DNA of 17,559 nt from Candidatus Hydrogenedentota bacterium. Lineage in GTDB: Bacteria; Hydrogenedentota; Hydrogenedentia; Hydrogenedentales; SLHB01. A model generated the notes under the pieces. That model was not told the DNA's origin and searched no databases. It saw only the letters and a list, made by a program, of their open reading frames with translations. Below, one piece after another: positions 7,384 to 14,544 of this stretch. A program made the translations under genes and the position numbers. Each line of letters starts with the position of its first letter. Position 1 is the stretch's first letter. The stretch spans positions 1 to 17,559 of the forward strand of contig DUZM01000030.1 of NCBI GenBank assembly GCA_013349485.1, written 5' to 3'.

Positions 7384-7752
7384 GAAGCGAACAGAAATGA
7401 AGAGCGTTGAACCAGCAGAGAGCGTTTGTCTCGAGTCGACTGAAGCTGATTTCGTTGGCGCTATGTGTTTGCATATGGACGGAGCGGAACTTCAGACTCT
7501 AAACGTGGCCTATCCGTCGTTGCCGATCATTCCAGCAGGTAGCCCCGAACGAGTGTGGCCAGGTACTGACCCAGCCAATAAGCGCGCTGGTGCGGCGTAT
7601 TGCGTATGCGCGGCGCATCTTGAATAGTGGATTTGAAATAGTCAATAGTGACCTGAAAAGGCAATACCAGGCATGGATGGACGCGAGCGGATTGGCGTCG
7701 GGACTGTGCGCGAGCGAGCCGGCGAGAGCCTGAGCGTCGCGGAGATTACTAG
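7384..7752. other. Intergenic region between purD and the toxin-antitoxin pair
   Basis: About 370 bases with no convincing gene. A 76-codon frame at 7397-7627 begins with ATG but has only a weak GAGAAG before it and no recognisable domain. An overlapping frame open from 7503 to 7735 has a more protein-like stretch (TQPISALVRRIAYARRIL) but no start or ribosome binding site, so it may be a decayed coding fragment. ATAGT occurs three times between 7624 and 7649. No clear terminator for purD was seen. Confidence 0.35.
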
Positions 7753-8064
7753 ATGAGCGTACATATCGAGATACCTCGGGAGGAAATAGAGGCGTTTTGC
7801 CGGCGTTGGGAAATCGTGGAGTTGGCTTTCTTCGGATCGGTGTTGCGTGACGACTTCGGGCCCGACAGTGACGTCGATATCCTGGTTCGGTTTCGCCCGG
7901 AAGCCCGGCACACGTTGTTTGATATGGTGACAATGGAGGAAGATCTGAAAGAAATTCTGGGTCGAGAGGCCGATCTCATTGAGCGCACGGCTATAGAACG
8001 GAGTCGAAACTACATCCGCCGCGACGCGATACTCCGGTCCGCCGAGGTCATCTATGCAGCATGA
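7753..8064 (+). CDS. mntA: MntA-type nucleotidyltransferase antitoxin
   Basis: A 103-residue minimal nucleotidyltransferase. The catalytic signature GS-x10-D-x-D is present as Gly28-Ser29 and Asp40/Asp42 (GSVLRDDFGPDSDVD), with a likely third acidic ligand at Asp74 in READLIE. In characterised MntA-HepT systems this protein adds AMP units to a tyrosine of the HEPN toxin and so silences it. GGAG about nine bases before the ATG supports the start. The gene overlaps the next by 11 bases, with antitoxin first, the usual order allowing coupled translation. The short length and lack of extra domains fit antitoxins rather than resistance nucleotidyltransferases. Function is inferred from family and context. 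Confidence 0.88.
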   Translation: MSVHIEIPREEIEAFCRRWEIVELAFFGSVLRDDFGPDSDVDILVRFRPEARHTLFDMVTMEEDLKEILGREADLIERTAIERSRNYIRRDAILRSAEVIYAA

Positions 8065-8398
8065 CGACACAGCGTATCTGCTCGACATGCTTGTGGCTGC
8101 ACGGGACGCCGTGAGCTATGTCTCCGAACTGACGCAACAGCAATTTGAGCAGAGCCGTTTGCACCAAGATGCGGTTTTTAAGACTCTCGAGGTCATCGGG
8201 GAAGCGGCCGGACGAGTAACGGACCAAACACGAAGCAGGCATCCAGAGATGCCCTGGGTCCAGATCATCGGCATGCGGAATCGGCTTGTTCACGCATACT
8301 TCGATGTGGATCTTCGCAAAGTGTGGGACACGGCCCAGAACGATATCCCGCGGTTGATTGCATTGCTTGAATCCCTCGTCCCTCCGGAAAAGCCCTGA
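8054..8398 (+). CDS. hepT: HepT-like HEPN domain ribonuclease toxin (DUF86 family)
   Basis: A 114-residue all-helical HEPN protein. The family's active motif R-x4-H-x-Y is intact: Arg75, His80 and Tyr82 in RNRLVHAYFDVD. Arg and His form the RNase site when two subunits pair, and the Tyr is the known AMPylation target of MntA in the Shewanella system. KTLEVIGEAA at 43-52 is a second conserved family stretch. The ATG at 8054 has GAGG eight bases upstream, inside the end of mntA, so translation is likely coupled. The cellular RNA target cannot be predicted. With both motifs whole, the pair appears functional. Confidence 0.9.
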   Translation: MQHDDTAYLLDMLVAARDAVSYVSELTQQQFEQSRLHQDAVFKTLEVIGEAAGRVTDQTRSRHPEMPWVQIIGMRNRLVHAYFDVDLRKVWDTAQNDIPRLIALLESLVPPEKP

Positions 8399-8596
8399 TA
8401 CCGCAAACGCCAATCGACCACACGGCGCCGAAACCGAGGGTGCACGCTTGGTCACCGTTCTCGGCGGTCTCGCGCGCACAAGATGCACACGTCTCGTGCA
8501 CGCAGGGTACACCACCGGCCCCGTTGCGCTGTCCTCGTCCCACGATGAACAGTTGTAATTCCTTTTGTTTCAATATGTTGCTGCTCGAATCATGAG

Positions 8597-8613
8597 TTGG
8601 CACGCAGGTTGTT
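8597..8613 (+). promoter_or_regulatory. Sigma-54-like (-24/-12) promoter
   Basis: TTGGCACGCAGGTTGTT matches the sigma-54 consensus TTGGCACG-N4-TTGCW at every fixed position but one (TTGT in place of TTGC at -12), with correct spacing. It would start transcription near 8624, about 57 bases before the ATG at 8681. The remainder of 8399-8680 contains no gene; it has two GTGCACGC copies (8440-8447, 8496-8503) and a 5-bp hairpin around 8484-8500. Confidence 0.55.
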
Positions 8614-8680
8614 CCTCTTACTGTAAACGTCATCGAGTTCGCGCCAGACAACGCCCGAAAGCAATTGGGAGGTAAGAACG

Positions 8681-9559
8681 ATGCAAAAGGGAATAGTGTA
8701 CCTAGTCGCCGCGCTCGTATTGGCCAGCTTGCTTAACGCTGCCACGCAACATGCGTTTGCGGAAAATGCCACATTGCGTGTAGGGGTGTATGACAACCGG
8801 GCGATAGCCATCGCGTACGCCGCGTCACAATACAATCCCGTCGGCGAGAAGACGAAGGAGTACGAAAAGGCGAAGGCCGCAGGAGACACGAAACGGACTA
8901 AGGAATTGGAGGCGTGGGGCGAAAAACATCAGCGCCAACTGCATCGGCAGGGTTTCGCGCGTGTCCCGGTGGACGACCTGTTGCAGCATGTGGAAGCCCA
9001 ACTTCCGCGAGTCGCGCAAGAAACCGGCGTGGATGTCATCGCGTGGTCGTGCGACTACGCTGCGCCGGGCGTCGAGCTAGTGGACATCACGAACGAGCTC
9101 GCAATGTTGTTCAATCCTTCCGAAAAGACGCTCAAGACTATTGACGGCTTGACGGGATGGGATCCTCTGGACTTAGACGCGATCGAGGCCCATCACGTCG
9201 ATGAACCCGTCGCAGACGCCGTTGCGGATGACGTCAATCCCTATTTGTCAATACCTGAAATGGACGTACCGCACTGTTTCGTGATCTGGTTCGGCTCCGG
9301 GGAAGGTTTTGAGCCGCAATCAGGCGAGGAGCTGCTGGCAAAACTCAACTCCTTGCTCGAGAGAAAGGAGACCTCGCAGCAGGCGCTGATCAAGGAAAAG
9401 AACGGCCGCTTCTCGGCTTGGCTGTTGATTTCGGATGTTATTCACAAGAATGAGATCAAGGAGACCTTGAAAAGGGAAAAGTCCCTTTCCGTTCCACAAG
9501 TCGAGATGCTCGACCACGCGACCTACGCTCGCTGGAAACAGGAAAAGCTGGCTGAGTAG
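8681..9559 (+). CDS. Secreted hypothetical protein, OmpH/Skp-like N-terminal part plus unknown C-terminal domain
   Basis: A protein of 292 residues that starts with a clear signal peptide (hydrophobic core VYLVAALVLASLL, probable cleavage after AFA at 27). Residues 31-160 contain RVGVYDNRAIAIAYA, a charged helical stretch rich in Lys, Glu and Ala (about 54-88), and a GVDVIAWS segment. This arrangement recalls the periplasmic OmpH/Skp-like family, although I would not claim chaperone function. Residues about 195-292 form a second region (CFVIWFGSGEGF, LLISDVIHKNEI) that I do not recognise. GGGAGG precedes the ATG at good distance. The gene stands alone behind a sigma-54-like promoter, so it may respond to a stress or nutrient signal. 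Both halves look intact. Confidence 0.7.
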   Translation: MQKGIVYLVAALVLASLLNAATQHAFAENATLRVGVYDNRAIAIAYAASQYNPVGEKTKEYEKAKAAGDTKRTKELEAWGEKHQRQLHRQGFARVPVDDLLQHVEAQLPRVAQETGVDVIAWSCDYAAPGVELVDITNELAMLFNPSEKTLKTIDGLTGWDPLDLDAIEAHHVDEPVADAVADDVNPYLSIPEMDVPHCFVIWFGSGEGFEPQSGEELLAKLNSLLERKETSQQALIKEKNGRFSAWLLISDVIHKNEIKETLKREKSLSVPQVEMLDHATYARWKQEKLAE

Positions 9560-9600
9560 TCTCCGAAACACTCAAATCAAAACGATGCTCGGAACGGCGC

Positions 9601-9630
9601 AAATAACGCCCCTGAATCGGGGCGACAACA
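9601..9630 (-). terminator. Possible intrinsic terminator for the minus-strand gene at 9822-11003
   Basis: Read on the minus strand, CGCCCC-GATTCA-GGGGCG (9624 to 9607) is followed by TTATTTG. The six-pair GC stem and T-rich tail fit a weak intrinsic terminator, about 200 bases past the stop codon. On the plus strand no T-run follows. Another small stem, CCCTC-TT-GAGGG near 9673-9684 followed by TTTCTGTTCT, could end the plus-strand gene. Nothing else was seen in 9560-9821. Confidence 0.3.
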
Positions 9631-9821
9631 CGGTGCCATTCGAAATTGCGGTCTGAGTCGGCGAGTCCGTCACCCCTCTTGAGGGTTTCTGTTCTCGGCA
9701 GGGCCTATACCCAGCGTTCCGCTTCGCTCCACACAGGGCTTTATGCCGTCATCCCCTTGGGATTCCAACCTGTACTCGGACACTTTGATATCGGCTATAG
9801 CAGTCGGATTCGGAAACGGCA

Positions 9822-11003
9822 TTAGGTTCCGGGATTGGCTTTCTTGATGATGGCGATAGCTTTCCGCGCTTCGTCGCGAACCGGATAGACCGCCCTCGAT
9901 GGAATAGGTTCGCCGTGATCGTCTTCGAGCGTGACCTTGAACGGGTCGTTCTCGGCAAGCGCCTCGAGGTAGGACACAAAATAGGGGTCCTTAGTGAGCT
10001 TTGCCAGTTTTGCGCCGCCGCAGCGGATGTCCGGGCCACAGTCGTATCTCCCCCTTGGGTAATTGAGAATACTCTCACCGTCGGGCTGTTCGAGCCGTTT
10101 CACGATGTCCTCGCGAATCCCTCGCCGGACATCGGCCGGCAAGCGCGCCCCGCCACGCATACAGAGCGCTCGGATATCGTGAAAGCCGCGCCCCTTGGGC
10201 CCGGCCCTGTATCCCTCCACCAGCTCGTCAAAACTCTTCTCATACGTTTTCCTGCGCAACGTGGCCAGCGAGTCAGGCACCTTGGCGCCGGGGATTTCCG
10301 AGGCAAGTTCCAGACCCCGGGGGCCGCATTCTGCCAGGGTGGACACAATGCTGTCCGTAGGCTGATCGCCGAAACACTGACGGTGATTTCTATAATGTCC
10401 TTGCCGTTTCAGCGCCGCGCACTCCAAGTACAAATCATATACCGCCTCTGCTGCCAGATCGCTTTGGTATCCCCAGCGGCCGCAGACGCTGGTCAATATG
10501 CACTTGTCCCTGAACGTCTCGCGGGCCTGCGTCAGATCGATTACGACCGGCAAAATGATTTCCTCAGGCAGAAGTTCGGCCGTTATCCCGATATAGTGGT
10601 CCTCCGTGACTTTCTGAATATAGGCTCGGAACAGCGCCGAGTCTTCGGCCGAAAATGCTTGGCCGACCTCGGATATCGTACGTGCCAATTCCTCGAGTTC
10701 TTCCGGGCAGTAGTAGCGAGCGCGCCAAAACAAGTGTTCGGAGGCCCACGCCAAGGCATCGGGTCCCACGAGGGCCTCGACCAGGTCTCGATCCGATTTC
10801 GCAAGTACCTGGCCGAGCGAGGGATCGTCGGCGCTCCGGAGGCTCCCCCCGGGACGCCAATCCGCCCAACCTACCCAAGACGCCGCCACGACGGCCCAGA
10901 CGGTTAAGCGCAGAGCACGCGTGACGACGCGCGTGCGCGGAGCCGCGGTTCCGGCGATCTGTGCACCCGTTGCGCTGGTCTTAGTACCGCCTTCCATTCT
11001 CAT
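9822..11003 (-). CDS. Hypothetical membrane-anchored or secreted cysteine-rich protein
   Basis: I do not recognise this gene. It encodes 393 residues from the ATG at 11003, chosen because AGGAAGAAAGG lies about eight bases upstream; ATG 10997 is in frame and the frame stays open to 11063. A basic N-terminus (RTRVVTRALR) is followed by one hydrophobic segment (LTVWAVVAASWVGWA, about 33-47), read as an uncleaved anchor or signal peptide. The rest is mostly helical and soluble, with about ten cysteines (for example CILTSVCG, CGPRG, CGPDIRCGG) that could form disulfides outside the cytoplasm. No catalytic motif was seen. It lies 502 bases downstream of the ECF sigma gene on the same strand, so separate transcription is likely. 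Codon use is ordinary for the window. Confidence 0.65.
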   Translation of the reverse strand: MRMEGGTKTSATGAQIAGTAAPRTRVVTRALRLTVWAVVAASWVGWADWRPGGSLRSADDPSLGQVLAKSDRDLVEALVGPDALAWASEHLFWRARYYCPEELEELARTISEVGQAFSAEDSALFRAYIQKVTEDHYIGITAELLPEEIILPVVIDLTQARETFRDKCILTSVCGRWGYQSDLAAEAVYDLYLECAALKRQGHYRNHRQCFGDQPTDSIVSTLAECGPRGLELASEIPGAKVPDSLATLRRKTYEKSFDELVEGYRAGPKGRGFHDIRALCMRGGARLPADVRRGIREDIVKRLEQPDGESILNYPRGRYDCGPDIRCGGAKLAKLTKDPYFVSYLEALAENDPFKVTLEDDHGEPIPSRAVYPVRDEARKAIAIIKKANPGT

Positions 11004-11505
11004 CGGGCGCGCCTTTCTTCCTGACCCCAATCTTGGCCCTAACAGTCGATTCCGTCCGGGCACACAATGCCCCGTTTCAAGCCGACAGTTTCGCGGCCAC
11101 GCATTCTATACGTCGGGAAGTGGACAAGGTTCATTTTGATTTTACAGGTTGTCGCGTGGCCGGCCATCCTTGCACAAGAATAGCGCCAGCTTCGTCCGCT
11201 GGCAAGCGGCGCCTCGTCGCGCCATCCACCCTGCCAGCTACGCCGCACTCAAAGCGTAGGGCATATCCAACGGCCTTGGTCGCGATACCGCGCCGTTCAG
11301 GACTGAACAGCGCTTGGGGGCGGAATGTACTTGCCTTGTGCAATGCGCAGGGAATGCTGGTATTCGCGGCTCTTCTGCGGGCTATTGACAACGGGATGGG
11401 CCACTTCAACTCAGCATCGATCCCGCAAGCATAAACGCTCCGGGCGGAAGAGAGCACAATCGGCGGATGCTCTTCAACGCCCAAAGCATCTGCTTGTAGA
11501 TGTCG
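11004..11505. other. Long intergenic region between two minus-strand genes
   Basis: About 500 bases with no gene I can support. A 117-codon minus-strand frame at 11131-11484 starts with ATG but has no ribosome binding site, no domain and an Arg/Ala-rich composition typical of shadow frames. On the minus strand TAGAAT (11108-11103) resembles a -10 box for the downstream gene, but no good -35 element is seen. No strong hairpin terminator was found after the sigma gene. Confidence 0.35.
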
Positions 11506-14409
11506 TCAGTTCAGCCCGCCTGACTTTATGCCCGCGGGGCCGCGCATGCCCCAGCGGACGCTCATGCGGCCGTCAGCGCCGTCGTCAATTGTAACGAAAC
11601 GGCGATCGTAGCCGGGTTCGAGTGCCTCATCGCGTTCCGGCTCGATGTGCTCGGGCGCCGGCGGCAGGAACGCGCTGTCGGGCAGCGTTGTATTCTTAGC
11701 TCTGACTTCGAACGACATGGAAACGCGATTGTCGTTGCTGTATTCAATGATACTGTGGGCGGGCAGCAACGTCTCCGCATCAATCCACATCTCCGCCTTC
11801 GCGTTACCGATCCGGCTTCGAACAACGTGACACTCCCGCCTGTCGAATTCCCTGACGCCGACATAGACGGGGTGCGCCTGAGCAAAGAAGCGTTCAACTG
11901 CGGCTTTGCCCCCTCCCCAGGGATCGAGGATGGACAGATTCTGTTCTTCGATTGCTTCCATTCCAGCCATCTTAAGCGATTCTTTTTCCCCCGTAGAATC
12001 GCTATAGTAATACCACCATTGCTGGCCGTCACATCCCACTACGAACGCCCGGCAGTTCATGACGGAACTGATGTCCGCATACCACTGCGTGTCGCCTTGG
12101 AAGCGGAACGTGGCCTCGGTCATGGAAAGGCCGCCCGCGCCTGGTCGGCTGATTCGAACGACTTCCTCGAGCGACCAGATGGTCTGGCGCGCTTGTCGGA
12201 CGGCCGCGAGGATTCTTCGAAGCTCTTTTTCGTTGGCGTCGTCCGTTTCCGTGATCGGCTGAGGCCCGGCGGGGACTGGCTCGGGTGTCGCGGCCTCCGT
12301 GGCAAAACCCCAGCGGAAGGGCACGGCAAACTGCCCATCCTCACTGACAAATCCTTTTGACCCAGGCCTGTCCAGCATTGTGGGGTTGACGCACACGTAG
12401 TAGCGCATATGCGGCCTGAGGCTGACCGGCACGATGAATTCGTAGCGTTGCGAATCGTAGCGTACGGTGCCGATCGCGTCGACGCCCCCTTCCACATTCA
12501 GGTCTGAGACGTTGGGATTCATTGGCTGGTCAAAGGTGACCCGCAACTCGGTATCGCAGGGAACGTTCTCCTGCTGGTGTTCGGGATAGACCGCGACAAC
12601 CGTGGGAAAGGAGGGGTCGCTAGTATCGGCCAAGTGTTCGGCCGGCGGCCATTCTTGCTTTAGCGCCTCCACCCACGAGGCAAGCGTATGCGGTTCGGGC
12701 GGCTTGACCAGGGCTGTGTCGAAGGGCTTGTAGCTTGCATTGCTCACCCATACAAATCGAACGGGTTTGCCGTTCTGGAGGTTCTCACCCTCATCGAGGA
12801 GCCAGCGGGACCCGACGAGCTGAAACCGAATCCTTAACTGCCACGCACCAAAGGACATTTCTTGACCATGCCAGAGCATCTCCTTGGGCGCACGTTTGCT
12901 GCCGATCTGGAAGAACTCGGGGCCGATGTCGATGCGGTGTCGTTCCTCCACTCCCCCGGAGGCCATCATAGTCGTTTCCTCTTGGATGGGCACGAAGTCG
13001 CTTGCTCTGATGTGGATGCGCGCACGGTTGACGGGATACTGGCACTGGCCAAACCAAGTATGCATTATGCCCAACCCGACACGGCCGCGGCCGTTGAGGT
13101 CTTCGACATCGAGGATCACGGTTTCGGCGTTGCCGTCGTCTGGGCTCATGATTTGCGCACTCTCGGGCAATCCGGCGCGGGCGAGAACGTGCAGGGCCGT
13201 TCGCCACGTAACCGCCTGCCAGAAGGCCTCATCGCGCGACCACGCCATCGGCGAGCTTTCCAGAAGCCCGCGCGGTTTGAGGTAAGCCGCTCGATTGTCG
13301 TCGAAGATAAGGGCGTGCGTGTCGTCCATTTCCCAACGCCCGGTCTCGCCCCACAACCAAGCGTGAGAAACATGCTCCGGGGAGGGGTCATACCGGGAAA
13401 CGCTCATATTGAACGTGTACCGCAAATACTCCGGCGGGGACATTCGCAGCCAAGGCTCGTTGACCTCGAGCACTTTCGCCCACACCGCCTGCGGATCGCT
13501 CAGATCGACCTCCTTCTCCTCTGCAACGAGGGTAGCAGCGCTCTCTTGTTCCACGCCCGGAGTGGAATCCGGGGGCGCCGCTTCCGTTGCGGCTACCTTT
13601 TGCGTCTCAACAAGTTCGGTAGCTCCTGGAAGGCCTGGGGGCGCCGAGCGGCCGCGCAGCAGGCCGTATCCTGAGATGACGGCAAGAAGAACCAGCGCAA
13701 TAGCCGCCGTCCTGTGCCCTGAGAGCATCCCCGCACAAGATGCGAGCAGGCCCGTGAGAGACGATGCAGGCGCGGCCTGTCCGCCCGTTAGCGCGAGTCT
13801 GCCGAGCTCGGCCGTCAGCTTTGCCGGAGTGGCAGGTTGCATCAGATCTTTCAGCGCCAGCGGGATGGCTGACAGCGCGGGGGCGGCATCGCGCGTTTTG
13901 AGGCGCCTTCGAATGCTTTCGACGGCACGCTGCTGTCGATACTGCACAGTGCGCAACGAGATACCCAGTTGATTCGCGACCTCCTCCTGCGTCATTCCTC
14001 TGAAAAAACGCAACACGATCACGTCGCGGTGAGCGGGTTTGAGCGCCGTAGCCGCTTCGTCCAGGCGCGTTCTTAATCCCTCGTCGTCACCAACAGCCAT
14101 CGTCTTTTGCGACGCGGCGTACGACACTTCCCGTTGCCTACGACTTTTCTCTGAGCGCAGCCGATCGACGGAACGGTGGGTCGCCATGCGGTGCAACCAC
14201 CCGGCCAAGGATGATCGCACCCGCTGCGGATGTTGCGCCAAATCGGCGAAACACTGTTGTGCTACATCTTCGGCGTCCACGGAATTGCCCAGCACGCGCA
14301 AGCATGTTGCATAGACCATTTTGGAGTAGCGGGCAACGATCTCAGCAAAGGCTTCGGCGTCACGAGACCGCCGCCATAGCTTAAGGATATCCGCGTCTGT
14401 TCCGTTCAT
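11506..14409 (-). CDS. ECF sigma factor with membrane segment and ~700-residue extracytoplasmic extension
   Basis: A 967-residue protein. Residues 8-85 are sigma region 2 (EIVARYSKMVYATCLRVLG, DAEDVAQQCF) and 115-172 are region 4 with a helix-turn-helix (LRFFRGMTQEEVANQLGIS), so it should bind core RNA polymerase and promoter DNA. After a linker, a hydrophobic segment at about 233-251 (TAAIALVLLAVISGYGLL) is probably membrane-spanning. The rest would lie outside the cytoplasm: an acidic linker, an unknown region (300-590), a Big_5/SbsA Ig-like domain (about 598-705, RVTFDQPMNPN) and a LolA-like beta-rich domain (about 725-915). Ordinary ECF factors have about 170-200 residues. The ATG at 14409 is preceded by GAGGGG; the frame is open to 14466. 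A separate anti-sigma gene was not seen; the C-terminal part may itself sense the signal. Confidence 0.85.
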   Translation of the reverse strand: MNGTDADILKLWRRSRDAEAFAEIVARYSKMVYATCLRVLGNSVDAEDVAQQCFADLAQHPQRVRSSLAGWLHRMATHRSVDRLRSEKSRRQREVSYAASQKTMAVGDDEGLRTRLDEAATALKPAHRDVIVLRFFRGMTQEEVANQLGISLRTVQYRQQRAVESIRRRLKTRDAAPALSAIPLALKDLMQPATPAKLTAELGRLALTGGQAAPASSLTGLLASCAGMLSGHRTAAIALVLLAVISGYGLLRGRSAPPGLPGATELVETQKVAATEAAPPDSTPGVEQESAATLVAEEKEVDLSDPQAVWAKVLEVNEPWLRMSPPEYLRYTFNMSVSRYDPSPEHVSHAWLWGETGRWEMDDTHALIFDDNRAAYLKPRGLLESSPMAWSRDEAFWQAVTWRTALHVLARAGLPESAQIMSPDDGNAETVILDVEDLNGRGRVGLGIMHTWFGQCQYPVNRARIHIRASDFVPIQEETTMMASGGVEERHRIDIGPEFFQIGSKRAPKEMLWHGQEMSFGAWQLRIRFQLVGSRWLLDEGENLQNGKPVRFVWVSNASYKPFDTALVKPPEPHTLASWVEALKQEWPPAEHLADTSDPSFPTVVAVYPEHQQENVPCDTELRVTFDQPMNPNVSDLNVEGGVDAIGTVRYDSQRYEFIVPVSLRPHMRYYVCVNPTMLDRPGSKGFVSEDGQFAVPFRWGFATEAATPEPVPAGPQPITETDDANEKELRRILAAVRQARQTIWSLEEVVRISRPGAGGLSMTEATFRFQGDTQWYADISSVMNCRAFVVGCDGQQWWYYYSDSTGEKESLKMAGMEAIEEQNLSILDPWGGGKAAVERFFAQAHPVYVGVREFDRRECHVVRSRIGNAKAEMWIDAETLLPAHSIIEYSNDNRVSMSFEVRAKNTTLPDSAFLPPAPEHIEPERDEALEPGYDRRFVTIDDGADGRMSVRWGMRGPAGIKSGGLN

Positions 14410-14449
14410 CAGTTTCCCCTCACGTGGACTATTCAAGTGTATCTCCTGC

Positions 14450-14455
14450 CCTATA
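14450..14455 (-). promoter_or_regulatory. Possible -10 element for the ECF sigma gene
   Basis: On the minus strand TATAGG (14455 to 14450) lies about 40 bases before the ATG at 14409 and just past one half of the 9-bp inverted repeat. No good -35 box is seen at 17 bases, so this call is weak. Confidence 0.25.
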
Positions 14456-14459
14456 GACG

Positions 14460-14532
14460 TTGCCAACAGCTAAAACACGCAAGGTTGGACGGGGTTCGTT
14501 CTCACTCCCGAATGTTGCTATAGTGTTGGCAA
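14460..14532. repeat. 9-bp inverted repeat in the divergent promoter region
   Basis: TTGCCAACA (14460-14468) and TGTTGGCAA (14524-14532) are exact reverse complements 55 bases apart, one near each divergent start. The right copy overlaps the end of the -10 box and the likely start of transcription of the radical SAM gene; the left copy lies just upstream of the sigma gene's possible -10 box. This placement suggests two sites for one DNA-binding regulator, though chance cannot be excluded for nine bases. Confidence 0.45.
14516..14524 (+). promoter_or_regulatory. Extended -10 promoter for the radical SAM gene
   Basis: TGCTATAGT is an extended -10 box (TG-n plus TATAGT, five of six matches). 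No convincing -35 box lies upstream, which extended -10 promoters can do without. The transcript would start near 14531, leaving a very short leader that is mostly the ribosome binding site (GGGAGGGGG, 14534-14542). Confidence 0.45.
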
Positions 14533-14544
14533 TCGGGAGGGGGT

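Noticed and set aside
7397..7627. A 76-codon plus-strand frame after purD
   Set aside because: Only a weak upstream GAGAAG, no domain, and unusual composition; support is too small to list it as a gene.
11131..11484. A 117-codon minus-strand frame in the long intergenic region
   Set aside because: No ribosome binding site, no recognisable domain, and Arg/Ala-rich composition typical of non-coding GC-rich frames.
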